Below are positions 29,769 through 35,673 of a stretch of 35,673 nt of DNA, piece after piece (position 1 is the first letter of the stretch; every line of letters starts with the position of its first letter). The stretch spans positions 1-35,673 of the forward strand of contig NZ_MJEJ02000014.1 in assembly GCF_002095435.2 (NCBI RefSeq). The letters are read 5' to 3'. The position numbers and the translations under genes are program-made. The stretch comes from Williamsia sp. 1138. Lineage in GTDB: Bacteria; Actinomycetota; Actinomycetes; Mycobacteriales; Mycobacteriaceae. The notes beneath the pieces were generated by a model. That model was not told the DNA's origin, searched no databases, and saw only the letters and a list, made by a program, of their open reading frames with translations.

Positions 29769-30128
29769 TCAGAGACTGAACTGCGCCCGGATCTCCTGGG
29801 TGCGTTTGTGTTCCACCCAGAACGACAGGAACGGGATCGTTCCAGCGATCAGCGTGAAGATTGCCTTGCCGATCGGCCAGCGGACCTTGATGCCCAGATC
29901 GATCGCCATGATCAGGTAGATGAAGTACACCCACCCGTGCACGAACGGTACGAAGTCGAGCGAGTGGTTGTCGAACCCGTAGAGCAGGATCATCTCGGCA
30001 ACCAGCAGCAGCAACCACAAGCCGGTGATCCACGCCATCACCCGATACCGCAGCAGTGCACCTTTGATCTTGTTCGGTGGCGTGATCGTCCTCGGGGTGG
30101 TGGTCGACTCGGCGGGTGTTTCGGTCAC
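29769..30128 (-). CDS. DUF3817 family membrane protein (Rv1342c homologue)
   Basis: A 119-residue integral membrane protein with three hydrophobic segments: about 30-50 (VMAWITGLWLLLLVAEMILL), 61-80 (PFVHGWVYFIYLIMAIDLGI) and 89-106. The first 25 residues are Thr/Pro-rich and probably cytoplasmic. It has the DUF3817 features of E in helix 1, V-H-G-x-x-Y-x-x-Y in helix 2, and F-W at the end. Its ATG overlaps the stop of the upstream lprD-like gene by four bases (ATGA). Function unknown; the other copy is downstream of fadA4. Confidence 0.87.
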   Translation of the reverse strand: MTETPAESTTTPRTITPPNKIKGALLRYRVMAWITGLWLLLLVAEMILLYGFDNHSLDFVPFVHGWVYFIYLIMAIDLGIKVRWPIGKAIFTLIAGTIPFLSFWVEHKRTQEIRAQFSL

Positions 30129-30577
30129 TGATTACTCCGTTGTGGATTGTCGGACGGTGTCGCTTCGGCCCGCAGGCGCGCCAGACGGATCCTGTCCGCT
30201 TCTGCGAGCTCGGCGAGGATCCGGTTGTATTCGGCGATCTGGTCGCCTTCGGTGGTGCCGTCCTCGACAGTCGGGACCGGCGCGGCACTCGGACGAGGTG
30301 GCAAGATGCCCGCGGGGATCTCCTTGATCCCCTTGTCCGCCGCGTGCATCTTCTCGACCTCGTCGGGATTGTCCTCGAGGACGACGAACTTGCGGTAGGC
30401 GTAGACGAAGAACGCCGCGAACGCGGGCCACTGCAGTGCATAGCCGAGGTTCTGCCCGGTGCCCGAACTGGACTCGAACCGGTCGAGCTGCCACCAGGCC
30501 ATGGCGAGGCAGGCAACCGCTGCGACGATGACCAGCGCAATGAGTGCTGGTCGGTGCCGCTGCTTGTTCGATGCCAT
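30125..30577 (-). CDS. lprD: LprD-like membrane protein (Rv1343c homologue)
   Basis: A 150-residue protein with MASNKQRHRPALIALVIVAA leading into one hydrophobic segment (10-28), then LGYALQWPAFAAFFVYAYRKF (about 45-65) as a second, and a charged C-terminal region. M. tuberculosis LprD is annotated as a lipoprotein; here the residues before C23 (A-V-A-C) are a poor lipobox, so lipidation is doubtful and it may simply span the membrane twice. ATG 30577 is preceded by TACGGT six bases upstream; a longer frame would run across the tRNA gene. It is co-transcribed with the DUF3817 gene. Function unknown. Confidence 0.86.
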   Translation of the reverse strand: MASNKQRHRPALIALVIVAAVACLAMAWWQLDRFESSSGTGQNLGYALQWPAFAAFFVYAYRKFVVLEDNPDEVEKMHAADKGIKEIPAGILPPRPSAAPVPTVEDGTTEGDQIAEYNRILAELAEADRIRLARLRAEATPSDNPQRSNQ

Positions 30578-30583
30578 GTCTTG

Positions 30584-30589
30584 ACCGTA
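30584..30589 (-). promoter_or_regulatory. -10 hexamer TACGGT for lprD-DUF3817 operon
   Basis: TACGGT on the minus strand ends six bases before the ATG at 30577, consistent with a leaderless transcript that starts about 60 bp from the divergent tRNA gene. Confidence 0.5.
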
Positions 30590-30636
30590 CCTAAGTGCCG
30601 CAAGTCGCTGGTCAGCCGGTAGTCTGTCCTCTGCAC

Positions 30637-30721
<85 letters not shown>

Positions 30722-30734
30722 GGTGAGCACGATG

Positions 30735-30768
30735 ACCGCCCCCCGGCCAGTGAAGGCCGAGGGGCGGT
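30735..30768 (+). terminator. Hairpin terminator after tRNA-Leu
   Basis: accgcccc (30735-30742) pairs with ggggcggt (30761-30768), with an inner ggcc/ggcc stem around agtgaa. It begins 14 bp after the tRNA. There is no T run, so it is a T-less actinobacterial-type terminator or an RNA-processing stem. Confidence 0.6.
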
Positions 30769-30975
30769 AGTGCCGGGAGGGTCGGGGGTCCCCCGGCATC
30801 CAGTCATTCGGTGCCCGGTCGGGTAGGGATTGGTTTCTCTGCGAGATCCTGCACACGGCCTGGCCTCAAACGGTGTGAGCCCCGTTCGATAGGCAGAGCG
30901 GCGTCTCCACGTCCCCATTCGGAGTCCGCAGGCATCGCCGCCCCGCCGGGCTTGAGACTATCAGCACTTCGAACG
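30769..30975. other. Intergenic region with no gene seen
   Basis: About 207 bp after the tRNA terminator. It contains a small palindrome (gggggtccccc, near 30784-30794). I see no start codon with a ribosome-binding site and no conserved RNA. Confidence 0.5.
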
Positions 30976-30981
30976 TATGGT
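30976..30981 (+). promoter_or_regulatory. -10 hexamer TATGGT for the 105-aa gene
   Basis: TATGGT is followed by cgaatg and the ATG at 30988; the upstream ATG at 30985 lies within this spacing. Leaderless start inferred. Confidence 0.5.
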
Positions 30982-30987
30982 CGAATG

Positions 30988-31305
30988 ATGAAGACGGCGG
31001 GCATCGGTGGAGACAGCGGTCAGCCGCGACGGCCGGCGTTCGTCCGCGTGGGCCACATGGCGGTGACTGTCGACCTGGTCACGCTCTACGCCTATCAGCC
31101 GCACCATTCCGGCTCGTACCATCCCGACGGACTGCAATTCCGCAAGAAGACGCTAGGGGTCCTGACCGAGTGGGGCATGACGGAATGGGGGGAGTGGTTC
31201 GGCAAGGTGACCTACACGATCCCGGCGAAAGGACGCGAGGAGAAGGTCACGCACTGGGTCCCCGGATGGGCGCTGCGGCCTGCCGAGCAGCCCGGTCCCC
31301 GGTAG
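30988..31305 (+). CDS. Hypothetical protein, 105 aa
   Basis: I do not recognise the family. The protein is soluble-looking, without signal peptide or membrane span. After a Gly-rich start it has FVRVGHMAVTVDLVTLYAYQ (about 19-38), a His-rich turn PHHSGSYHPDG, and an aromatic stretch TEWGMTEWGEWFGKVTYTIP with W-G repeated three times. GC-rich codon use and the TATGGT hexamer six bases before the ATG support a real gene. The stop TAG is followed directly by a GTG in the same frame (31306). It is probably in one transcript with the SxxK protein. Confidence 0.6.
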   Translation: MKTAGIGGDSGQPRRPAFVRVGHMAVTVDLVTLYAYQPHHSGSYHPDGLQFRKKTLGVLTEWGMTEWGEWFGKVTYTIPAKGREEKVTHWVPGWALRPAEQPGPR

Positions 31306-31368
31306 GTGGCGAGTTCCACAGACGGCGAAGTGGCAGCACAGGACAGAGGGGCGGATGCTGGACATACG

Positions 31369-32298
31369 ATGTTCGGTCGATCCACTTCCGCGGCACCGCC
31401 CCTACGCTCCCTCGTGGCGGCGTCGCTGATCGCTGCGCAGATCCTCGTCGTGGCATCGGTAGGGGCAGTGGTGTGTGGGTCTGCGGGCGCCGCCGCCCCC
31501 GTGCCCACCAATTCGCTCCTGATGGCACCATCAGGACCCGTGTCAGGCGGCTACTCGTTCGCTGCGTTGGCAGCGGCGCAGGCCGCAGCGACCGCGGCGG
31601 GCGGATTCGACCTCGACGCGGCGGTCCTCGACACGGCGACCGGGGTCAGTGCGTCCACCACCCCCGCGCCGGTTCCCATGTTTGCTGCGTCGCTCGCCAA
31701 ACTCGTTGTAGCCGTGGATCTGATCGACAGACGACGAGAGGACGACCTCGTGGTGGGGGAGGCAGACCTCGAGTCGTTACGGCGCGCCCTCGGACCGAGC
31801 GATGATCTCGCAATGAACGAATTGTGGGAGAGGTTCGATGGACAGGGTGCTGCGGCACGCGTGAGTGCGCGACTCGGGCTGAGCGGGACGACTGCGCCTG
31901 CCGATCCGTCGTATTGGGGACAGATGACGATCGCGGCTGCCGATCTCGCGACGCTGTATCGGCACGTGCTCACGATGCCGGAGACGGATCGAGATCTGAT
32001 CATCGGCGCTCTCGCCGCCGCGCCGCCTGTGGCGGCAGACGGCTTCGCGCAGGACTTCGGTCTTCTGGCGCCACGGCAGGTCGGCATCGCCGTCGCGAAG
32101 CAGGGCTGGATGTGCTGCGACGATCAGACGAGTTATCTGCACAGTGCGGGGCTCGTCGGAGACGAAGGCCGGTTCGTGGTGGTGCTCCTGAGCCGGCATC
32201 AGTTCGGCCAGGACTGGCAACCGGAAAGGGACCGCCTCACCGCGGTGGCCTCCGCCCTGTACGGCGTGTTGGATCGGGCGACCGATGTGATGAACTGA
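31369..32298 (+). CDS. Secreted serine-hydrolase-like protein (beta-lactamase fold, SxxK)
   Basis: A 309-residue exported protein. Residues 1-42 are a signal peptide: MFGRS, a hydrophobic run (SLVAASLIAAQILVVASVGA), and a probable cut after S-A-G-A. There is a cysteine at 36, but V-V-C is a poor lipobox. The mature part has S108-L-A-K111 in FAASLAKLVVAVDLI, S-D-D in GPSDDLAMNELWERF, and K-Q-G in VAKQGWMCC, the order of the three active-site motifs of class A beta-lactamases and DD-peptidases (SxxK, SxN/D, KxG). The middle motif differs from the usual S-D-N, and overall similarity is low, so true lactamase activity is doubtful; a cell-wall enzyme or a degenerate relative is equally possible. 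GTG 31306 is an alternative start that adds 21 residues before the signal. Confidence 0.75.
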   Translation: MFGRSTSAAPPLRSLVAASLIAAQILVVASVGAVVCGSAGAAAPVPTNSLLMAPSGPVSGGYSFAALAAAQAAATAAGGFDLDAAVLDTATGVSASTTPAPVPMFAASLAKLVVAVDLIDRRREDDLVVGEADLESLRRALGPSDDLAMNELWERFDGQGAAARVSARLGLSGTTAPADPSYWGQMTIAAADLATLYRHVLTMPETDRDLIIGALAAAPPVAADGFAQDFGLLAPRQVGIAVAKQGWMCCDDQTSYLHSAGLVGDEGRFVVVLLSRHQFGQDWQPERDRLTAVASALYGVLDRATDVMN

Positions 32299-32302
32299 CG
32301 CC

Positions 32303-32400
32303 GTGACGACGTCGGGGCACACGGTCGAGGGTTCCCCGTACGCAATCGCTGGGCAGTCGCCGCGCTCGGGCTCAGCGTCTTCGTCGTCACGACCGCCGAG
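32303..32400 (+). pseudogene. Frameshifted 5' end of the MFS gene
   Basis: The open frame of the MFS protein runs upstream of its first ATG (32401) and encodes RNRWAVAALGLSVFVVTTAE, a good first membrane helix, but has no ATG, GTG or TTG back to the stop at 32296. The +1-shifted frame begins with GTG at 32303, 4 bp after the previous stop, and reads VTTSGHTVEGSP. Adding one C to the run at 32334-32337 joins the two as ...EGSPVRNRWAVAAL. So one base seems lost, by mutation or by sequencing error. Confidence 0.6.
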
Positions 32401-33543
32401 ATGATGCCGGTTGGGCTGCTGCCGTATCTCAGCGCGGACTTCGCCGTCTCGGAAGGTGTTGCCGGGCTGACTGTCACGCTGTACGGGGTGGTGGCGGGTG
32501 TGTTTGCTCCGATTCTGACGGCGGTGACGCGCCGTATCGATCGCCGCAGCCTGATCATGCTGATCCTCTCTGTGTTCGTCGCAGGCAACATCGTCACTGC
32601 ACTCGCGAGCAATTTCGTGGTCCTGCTGGTGTGCCGGTTGGCCGTCGGTTTCGTGCATGGACTGCTGTGGTCGGTGATGGCAGCCATTGCGGTGCGGTTG
32701 GTGGCGCCGCGATACGCAGTACGCGCGACCTCATTCGTGTTCTCGGGGATCTCCCTGGCGCTCGTCCTCGGCGTTCCGCTCGGATCGGTGATCGGGGATC
32801 GCTTGGACTGGCGCGCCGCATTCTGGATTCTGGTGGTCCTCTCTGCGGCGGCGCTGGCGATGGTCGCCGTCGCGATGCCGCGGATGGCGCCCACCGGTGG
32901 CGTCGCGCTTCGCGAGATCCCGACCTTGTTTGCGGTCACGAACCTGCGAATCGCGGTGTCGGTCACTGCGCTCGTCGTAGTTGCGAACTATGCCGCATAC
33001 ACCTACATCGCTCCTTACCTCATCGACGACGTGGGCATCGACAAGACCGCGGTCGGTGCCCTCCTGCTCGGCTACGGCATCGCAGGGTTGGCAGGCAATC
33101 TGGTGTCCGGTTCGATTGTCGCGCGGTCGGAGTCGCTGCGCCCGGTTCTTGCCACGTACCTCGCCGCCCTGAGTATCTCGCTGATACTGCTGGTGGCATC
33201 GGGAAGCTGGACGATTGCCGTGTGTGTTCTTGTGATCGTCTGGGGCGGAGCGTATTCCGCTGTTCCGATCGCTCTGCAGACGCTCGTGCTGCGCTCTGCC
33301 GCCGACCGCGGGGAGGCCGCGACGTCGCTATATGTCCTGGTGTTCAACACTTCCATCGCGGCGGGGGCGCTGTTCGGTGGCCTCGCGATCGATCGGGCGG
33401 GCGCTTCGGCGCCGCTGATTCTGGGGGCAATCGTGTGTCTGTTTGCGCTCGTCGTGGTCGGGTGCTGTGATCTCGGTCGCCCCGCTGCCGCAACGGGGAA
33501 CGGAACCCCGGCATCGGTCGTTGACCGAAAAGCTCAGAGCTGA
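32401..33543 (+). CDS. MFS transporter (AraJ/Cmr-type exporter), 5' end disrupted
   Basis: Membrane exporter of the sugar-efflux/drug-efflux group. The frame from ATG 32401 gives 380 residues with about eleven membrane segments; MMPVGLLPYLSADF is the end of helix 1 and its following loop, and the motif A region is GVFAPILTAVTRRIDRRSL. With the upstream sequence restored it would be about 413 residues with twelve helices, so the ATG at 32401 is almost surely not the natural start. It may be functional if the frameshift is an artefact, or inactive if real. It is 100 bp after the SxxK gene, same strand. The substrate cannot be told. Confidence 0.8.
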   Translation: MMPVGLLPYLSADFAVSEGVAGLTVTLYGVVAGVFAPILTAVTRRIDRRSLIMLILSVFVAGNIVTALASNFVVLLVCRLAVGFVHGLLWSVMAAIAVRLVAPRYAVRATSFVFSGISLALVLGVPLGSVIGDRLDWRAAFWILVVLSAAALAMVAVAMPRMAPTGGVALREIPTLFAVTNLRIAVSVTALVVVANYAAYTYIAPYLIDDVGIDKTAVGALLLGYGIAGLAGNLVSGSIVARSESLRPVLATYLAALSISLILLVASGSWTIAVCVLVIVWGGAYSAVPIALQTLVLRSAADRGEAATSLYVLVFNTSIAAGALFGGLAIDRAGASAPLILGAIVCLFALVVVGCCDLGRPAAATGNGTPASVVDRKAQS

Positions 33544-33580
33544 GCCGGATTTACGCAGTACGTTCAAGGAGTAGAAGACA

Positions 33581-33757
33581 GTGAGTGATTTTCCGCCGCC
33601 ACCACCGTGGACGGCCGGTTTCCGTGCCCAGCAGGCAGCGAAGAAAGCCGAGAGCGAGCACACCCCGCCGCCGCGCAAGAGTCGCGGCGACAAATGGGAG
33701 TGGCTCGTCCTGGTGGCGTTGCTGGCTCTCGTCGTCATCGTCCTGGTACTGAAGTAG
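33581..33757 (+). CDS. Small tail-anchored membrane protein, 58 aa
   Basis: A short gene, starting GTG 33581, with a strong ribosome-binding site aaggag (33566-33571) nine bases upstream. The protein begins MSDFPPPPPWTAG, has a charged Lys/Arg/Glu-rich middle and a single C-terminal hydrophobic helix, WLVLVALLALVVIVLVL, then K. That is a tail-anchored layout with the Pro-rich N-terminus in the cytoplasm. I do not recognise a family. It is 37 bp after the MFS gene. GC-rich codon use supports it being real; function unknown. Confidence 0.65.
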   Translation: MSDFPPPPPWTAGFRAQQAAKKAESEHTPPPRKSRGDKWEWLVLVALLALVVIVLVLK

Positions 33758-33925
33758 CCCACTCGTCGCGGGCCCTCGGCGGCCACCGTACCCACTTGCC
33801 CAGCAGTCGATTCGCGAAAAACGTCCCCTCAGAGACGGTTCGGGGGGAATGCGGGTTGTTTCGAAATGAAGTTCTGGGTGTGGGTCTGTGGCGATGGGCT
33901 GCCGTTGGTGGTGAGTTGGCGGGCT
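33758..33925. other. Intergenic region, likely IS boundary
   Basis: About 170 bp between the 58-aa gene and the transposase. It should hold the right end of the insertion sequence, but I could not find a terminal inverted repeat because the other end lies beyond the window. No gene seen. Confidence 0.4.
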
Positions 33926-33953
33926 GGGGCTTTTGGCCCCGGCCTTTCAGGCC
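33926..33953 (-). terminator. Double hairpin after the transposase gene
   Basis: Two small stems follow one another: ggggc (33926-33930) with gcccc (33936-33940), and ggcct (33941-33945) with aggcc (33949-33953). They overlap the end of the transposase gene (stop at 33947) and may end its transcription or shield the element from outside reading. Confidence 0.4.
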
Positions 33954-35662
33954 GTTCCTGGGGTGAGGTGTCCGCCTCTGATGGCTTTGAAGAGGTTGTG
34001 TACGAGGGCGTGAAACGCGAACTCGGCTGTGGCTCTGTCTAATCCACGGCTGGTGAACCGCCGGAACCCGAGGTTGTGTTTGGCGTGTCCGAACGGGGTT
34101 TCAGCGATGTGACCGCGTTGGGCATAGAGGGCGTGGCCTTCGGGTGTGGCCAAGCGGTGTCTCATGGCCTCGATGGGGGTGGCCCCAGGCGGTGGAGGTC
34201 CTGTGGTGGGCTGCTCGCGGGCGGTTTTGTTGATACGCCGCGCTTTACCGATGGCGATCAACCGGTCCGGCCCTTGACTGGTCAGGTTCTCGTTGGAGAG
34301 GTAGCCGGCGTCGGCGAGGAACACTCCAATTCCCGCGGCATCGCCCTCTGGTGCTGAGGTGGGTCGGTGGTTGGCGATGTCGTCGGCGGCGGCCACTGCT
34401 TTGTCGAGCATCGCGGCGAACGCGACGACATCGGCGGGGTTGTTGCCGACGCCGGTCGCCAAGAACAGTCCATCGGAGCTGGTCACGGCCTGGCAGTTGA
34501 ACCCTTGAATCCAGCCCCCGCCGCGCAGCATCATCAGCCTCGACTCGGGGTCGGTGATGTTGCGTTTGGGATCGGTCAACGTGCGCGGGTGCGTGGCTGC
34601 GGCCCGCCGATCAGCCTCCTTACGTGCAGCGGCGTCACGGGTTCGGGTGCCCTCGGCGGCCTGGCGGGCGACCCGCTCGGCAGTGGCCCGCTCCAGCGTG
34701 TTTCGCGCGCGCACGACGTCGTAGTGGTCGTCGACCGGCACCGGTCGCGGGCCGGGCTGCCCAGGCCGCCACCGGTCGATCTTGGCCTGTTGGGCAGCGC
34801 GTATGCGCTCCAGATTCGCGGTGTGGACCTCGACCCGGATTTCAGTGGGCACCCGGGCTGAACGAGAGCCCGGTGGGTGCTGTTCACGCCACCGCGCGAC
34901 CTTCTCGGCGCGGGCCTGGCGGGCCTGCTCGGCCGCCGCCTCCCGCGCCTGAGCACGCTCATCGGCGGCGTTGTTCTCGGCGGCCTGCTTGGTGTTGTGG
35001 TCCTGCAGATCAGCCAGCGCTGCGGCGATCCGCGCAGACCTCGACCGGGGATCGACCAGATCGCCGGGCACCTCATCACCGCGATCATCGGCGCCGAACA
35101 TCTCGTCTTCGGCGGCATCGACATCGGCATGCTCGGATGCGGCGCGGGCCGCTTGCGCGGCCATCGCCGCCCGCAGACCGTCTTCGGTGCGGTTGGCGCT
35201 CATCGAGGCATTCGAGGCGATCTTGACCCCGTCGAGAGCAACGACCCCGATATTGACCATCCCCAGCCGTGCGCACAACACCAGGACCTGCGCAAACAGG
35301 TCTTCAACTGCAGTGGCGCAGTCGGCGCGGAACCTCGAGATCGTCACATGATCAGGTGCATCACCAGCACAGATGATGCGATAAGCGATATCGCGGTGGC
35401 ACAGCCGCTCGAGCTGGCGTGAAGAACGTTGCCCGTGGGCCCAGCCCCAGATCAGCAGGGTCAGCAACATGTCCGGGTCATACCCGGCCCGCCCCACCCC
35501 GCCGGTCTTGCGTTGGGCGTGCAACACGCTGGTATCGAGCGAGGCGACGGTCTCGATCACCAACCACACCGGATCCGAATCGGGCAACCAGTCCCGCATA
35601 CTCGGCGGCAACAGAAAGTACTGATCACGATCCACTGGACGATAACCCTTGGCCACCAACAT
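33947..35662 (-). CDS. IS1182-family transposase
   Basis: DDE transposase of 571 residues. The N-terminal domain (about 1-130) is of the DUF772/InsH type: YFLLPPSMRDWLPDSDPVWLV, YDPDMLLTLLIWGWAHGQRSSRQLERLC, and ICAGDAPDHVTISRFR. The first Asp is in VVALDGVKIASNAS (about 145), the second in FLADAGYLSNEN and the Glu in HIAETPFGHAKHN near the end. Residues about 165-390 are an Ala/Arg/Glu-rich coiled coil between the first and second catalytic Asp, longer than in the shorter family members. The ATG is 11 bp from the window end and the open frame appears intact, but the left end of the element is not in the window. It lies next to accessory genes with no host link. Confidence 0.92.
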   Translation of the reverse strand: MLVAKGYRPVDRDQYFLLPPSMRDWLPDSDPVWLVIETVASLDTSVLHAQRKTGGVGRAGYDPDMLLTLLIWGWAHGQRSSRQLERLCHRDIAYRIICAGDAPDHVTISRFRADCATAVEDLFAQVLVLCARLGMVNIGVVALDGVKIASNASMSANRTEDGLRAAMAAQAARAASEHADVDAAEDEMFGADDRGDEVPGDLVDPRSRSARIAAALADLQDHNTKQAAENNAADERAQAREAAAEQARQARAEKVARWREQHPPGSRSARVPTEIRVEVHTANLERIRAAQQAKIDRWRPGQPGPRPVPVDDHYDVVRARNTLERATAERVARQAAEGTRTRDAAARKEADRRAAATHPRTLTDPKRNITDPESRLMMLRGGGWIQGFNCQAVTSSDGLFLATGVGNNPADVVAFAAMLDKAVAAADDIANHRPTSAPEGDAAGIGVFLADAGYLSNENLTSQGPDRLIAIGKARRINKTAREQPTTGPPPPGATPIEAMRHRLATPEGHALYAQRGHIAETPFGHAKHNLGFRRFTSRGLDRATAEFAFHALVHNLFKAIRGGHLTPGTA

Positions 35663-35673
35663 ATTATCGCCCA

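Larger units (their letters stand above)
33840..35673 (-). mobile_element. IS1182-like insertion sequence (partial in window)
   Basis: The element carrying the transposase. Its right limit is somewhere between about 33760 and 33946 and its left limit is past 35673. No inverted repeat or target duplication could be identified, so these borders are approximate. Confidence 0.6.

Noticed and set aside
31365-31370. TACGAT as a -10 for the SxxK protein
   Set aside because: It overlaps the candidate ATG at 31369, and no start codon lies 6-7 bases beyond it.

Overview
The window looks like a piece of chromosome from a high-GC actinomycete of the mycolic-acid group (Mycobacteriales), most likely Gordonia or a close relative. 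The evidence is the actinobacterial 23S rRNA with its domain III insertion, the GC-rich coding style with many GTG starts, and a gene order that follows Mycobacterium tuberculosis Rv1321-Rv1343c (compared from memory) with small changes. The genus is an inference; the order is well supported.

Layout. 1-3138 is a complete 23S rRNA and 3257-3375 a 5S rRNA, the distal part of an rrn operon, closed by a strong intrinsic terminator (3386-3429). A 340-bp non-coding stretch follows and holds two blocks of 21-bp tandem repeats that are inverted copies of each other. Next come a glutaminase-STAS fusion and a NUDIX hydrolase, then the conserved block: nucS (mismatch repair endonuclease), a small zinc-ribbon-like protein, a DivIVA-like coiled-coil protein, a methylmalonyl-CoA epimerase-like protein, thiolase fadA4, a DUF3817 membrane protein, an MFS exporter and a thioredoxin-TPR protein. 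On the minus strand, glgE and glgB (the GlgE route to alpha-glucan) are followed by a zinc metallopeptidase lipoprotein, and dinG-like helicase and pncB-pncA (NAD salvage) lie upstream of them. On the plus strand come clpS, a DUF2017 gene, a P1-family peptidase, mec-cysO-cysM (cysteine synthesis from a sulfur carrier protein), rhomboid protease, murI, an Rv1339-like cyclic nucleotide phosphodiesterase, rph and rdgB. A DUF3817 gene and an lprD-like gene read back toward rdgB.

The right end (30.6-35.7 kb) is accessory: tRNA-Leu(UAG), an unrecognised 105-aa protein, a secreted protein with an SxxK active-site motif, an MFS transporter whose 5' end appears frameshifted, a 58-aa tail-anchored protein, and an IS1182-like transposase running to the window edge. 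Both window ends are repeated sequence (rRNA, IS), as is common at draft contig ends.

How genes work together: Mec trims CysO so its C-terminal Gly-Gly can carry sulfur to CysM; GlgE extends and GlgB branches alpha-glucan; PncA and PncB convert nicotinamide to nicotinate mononucleotide; ClpS delivers N-degron substrates to ClpAP/ClpC. A repeated regulatory theme is a TANNNT -10 hexamer ending 6 or 7 nt before a start codon, seen at nine genes, which points to leaderless mRNAs and decides several starts. I saw no clear new multi-gene defence or biosynthetic system. The best candidates for new biology are the inverted 21-bp repeat arrays, the SxxK protein with its unknown neighbour, and the epimerase-like protein without the usual metal histidine.
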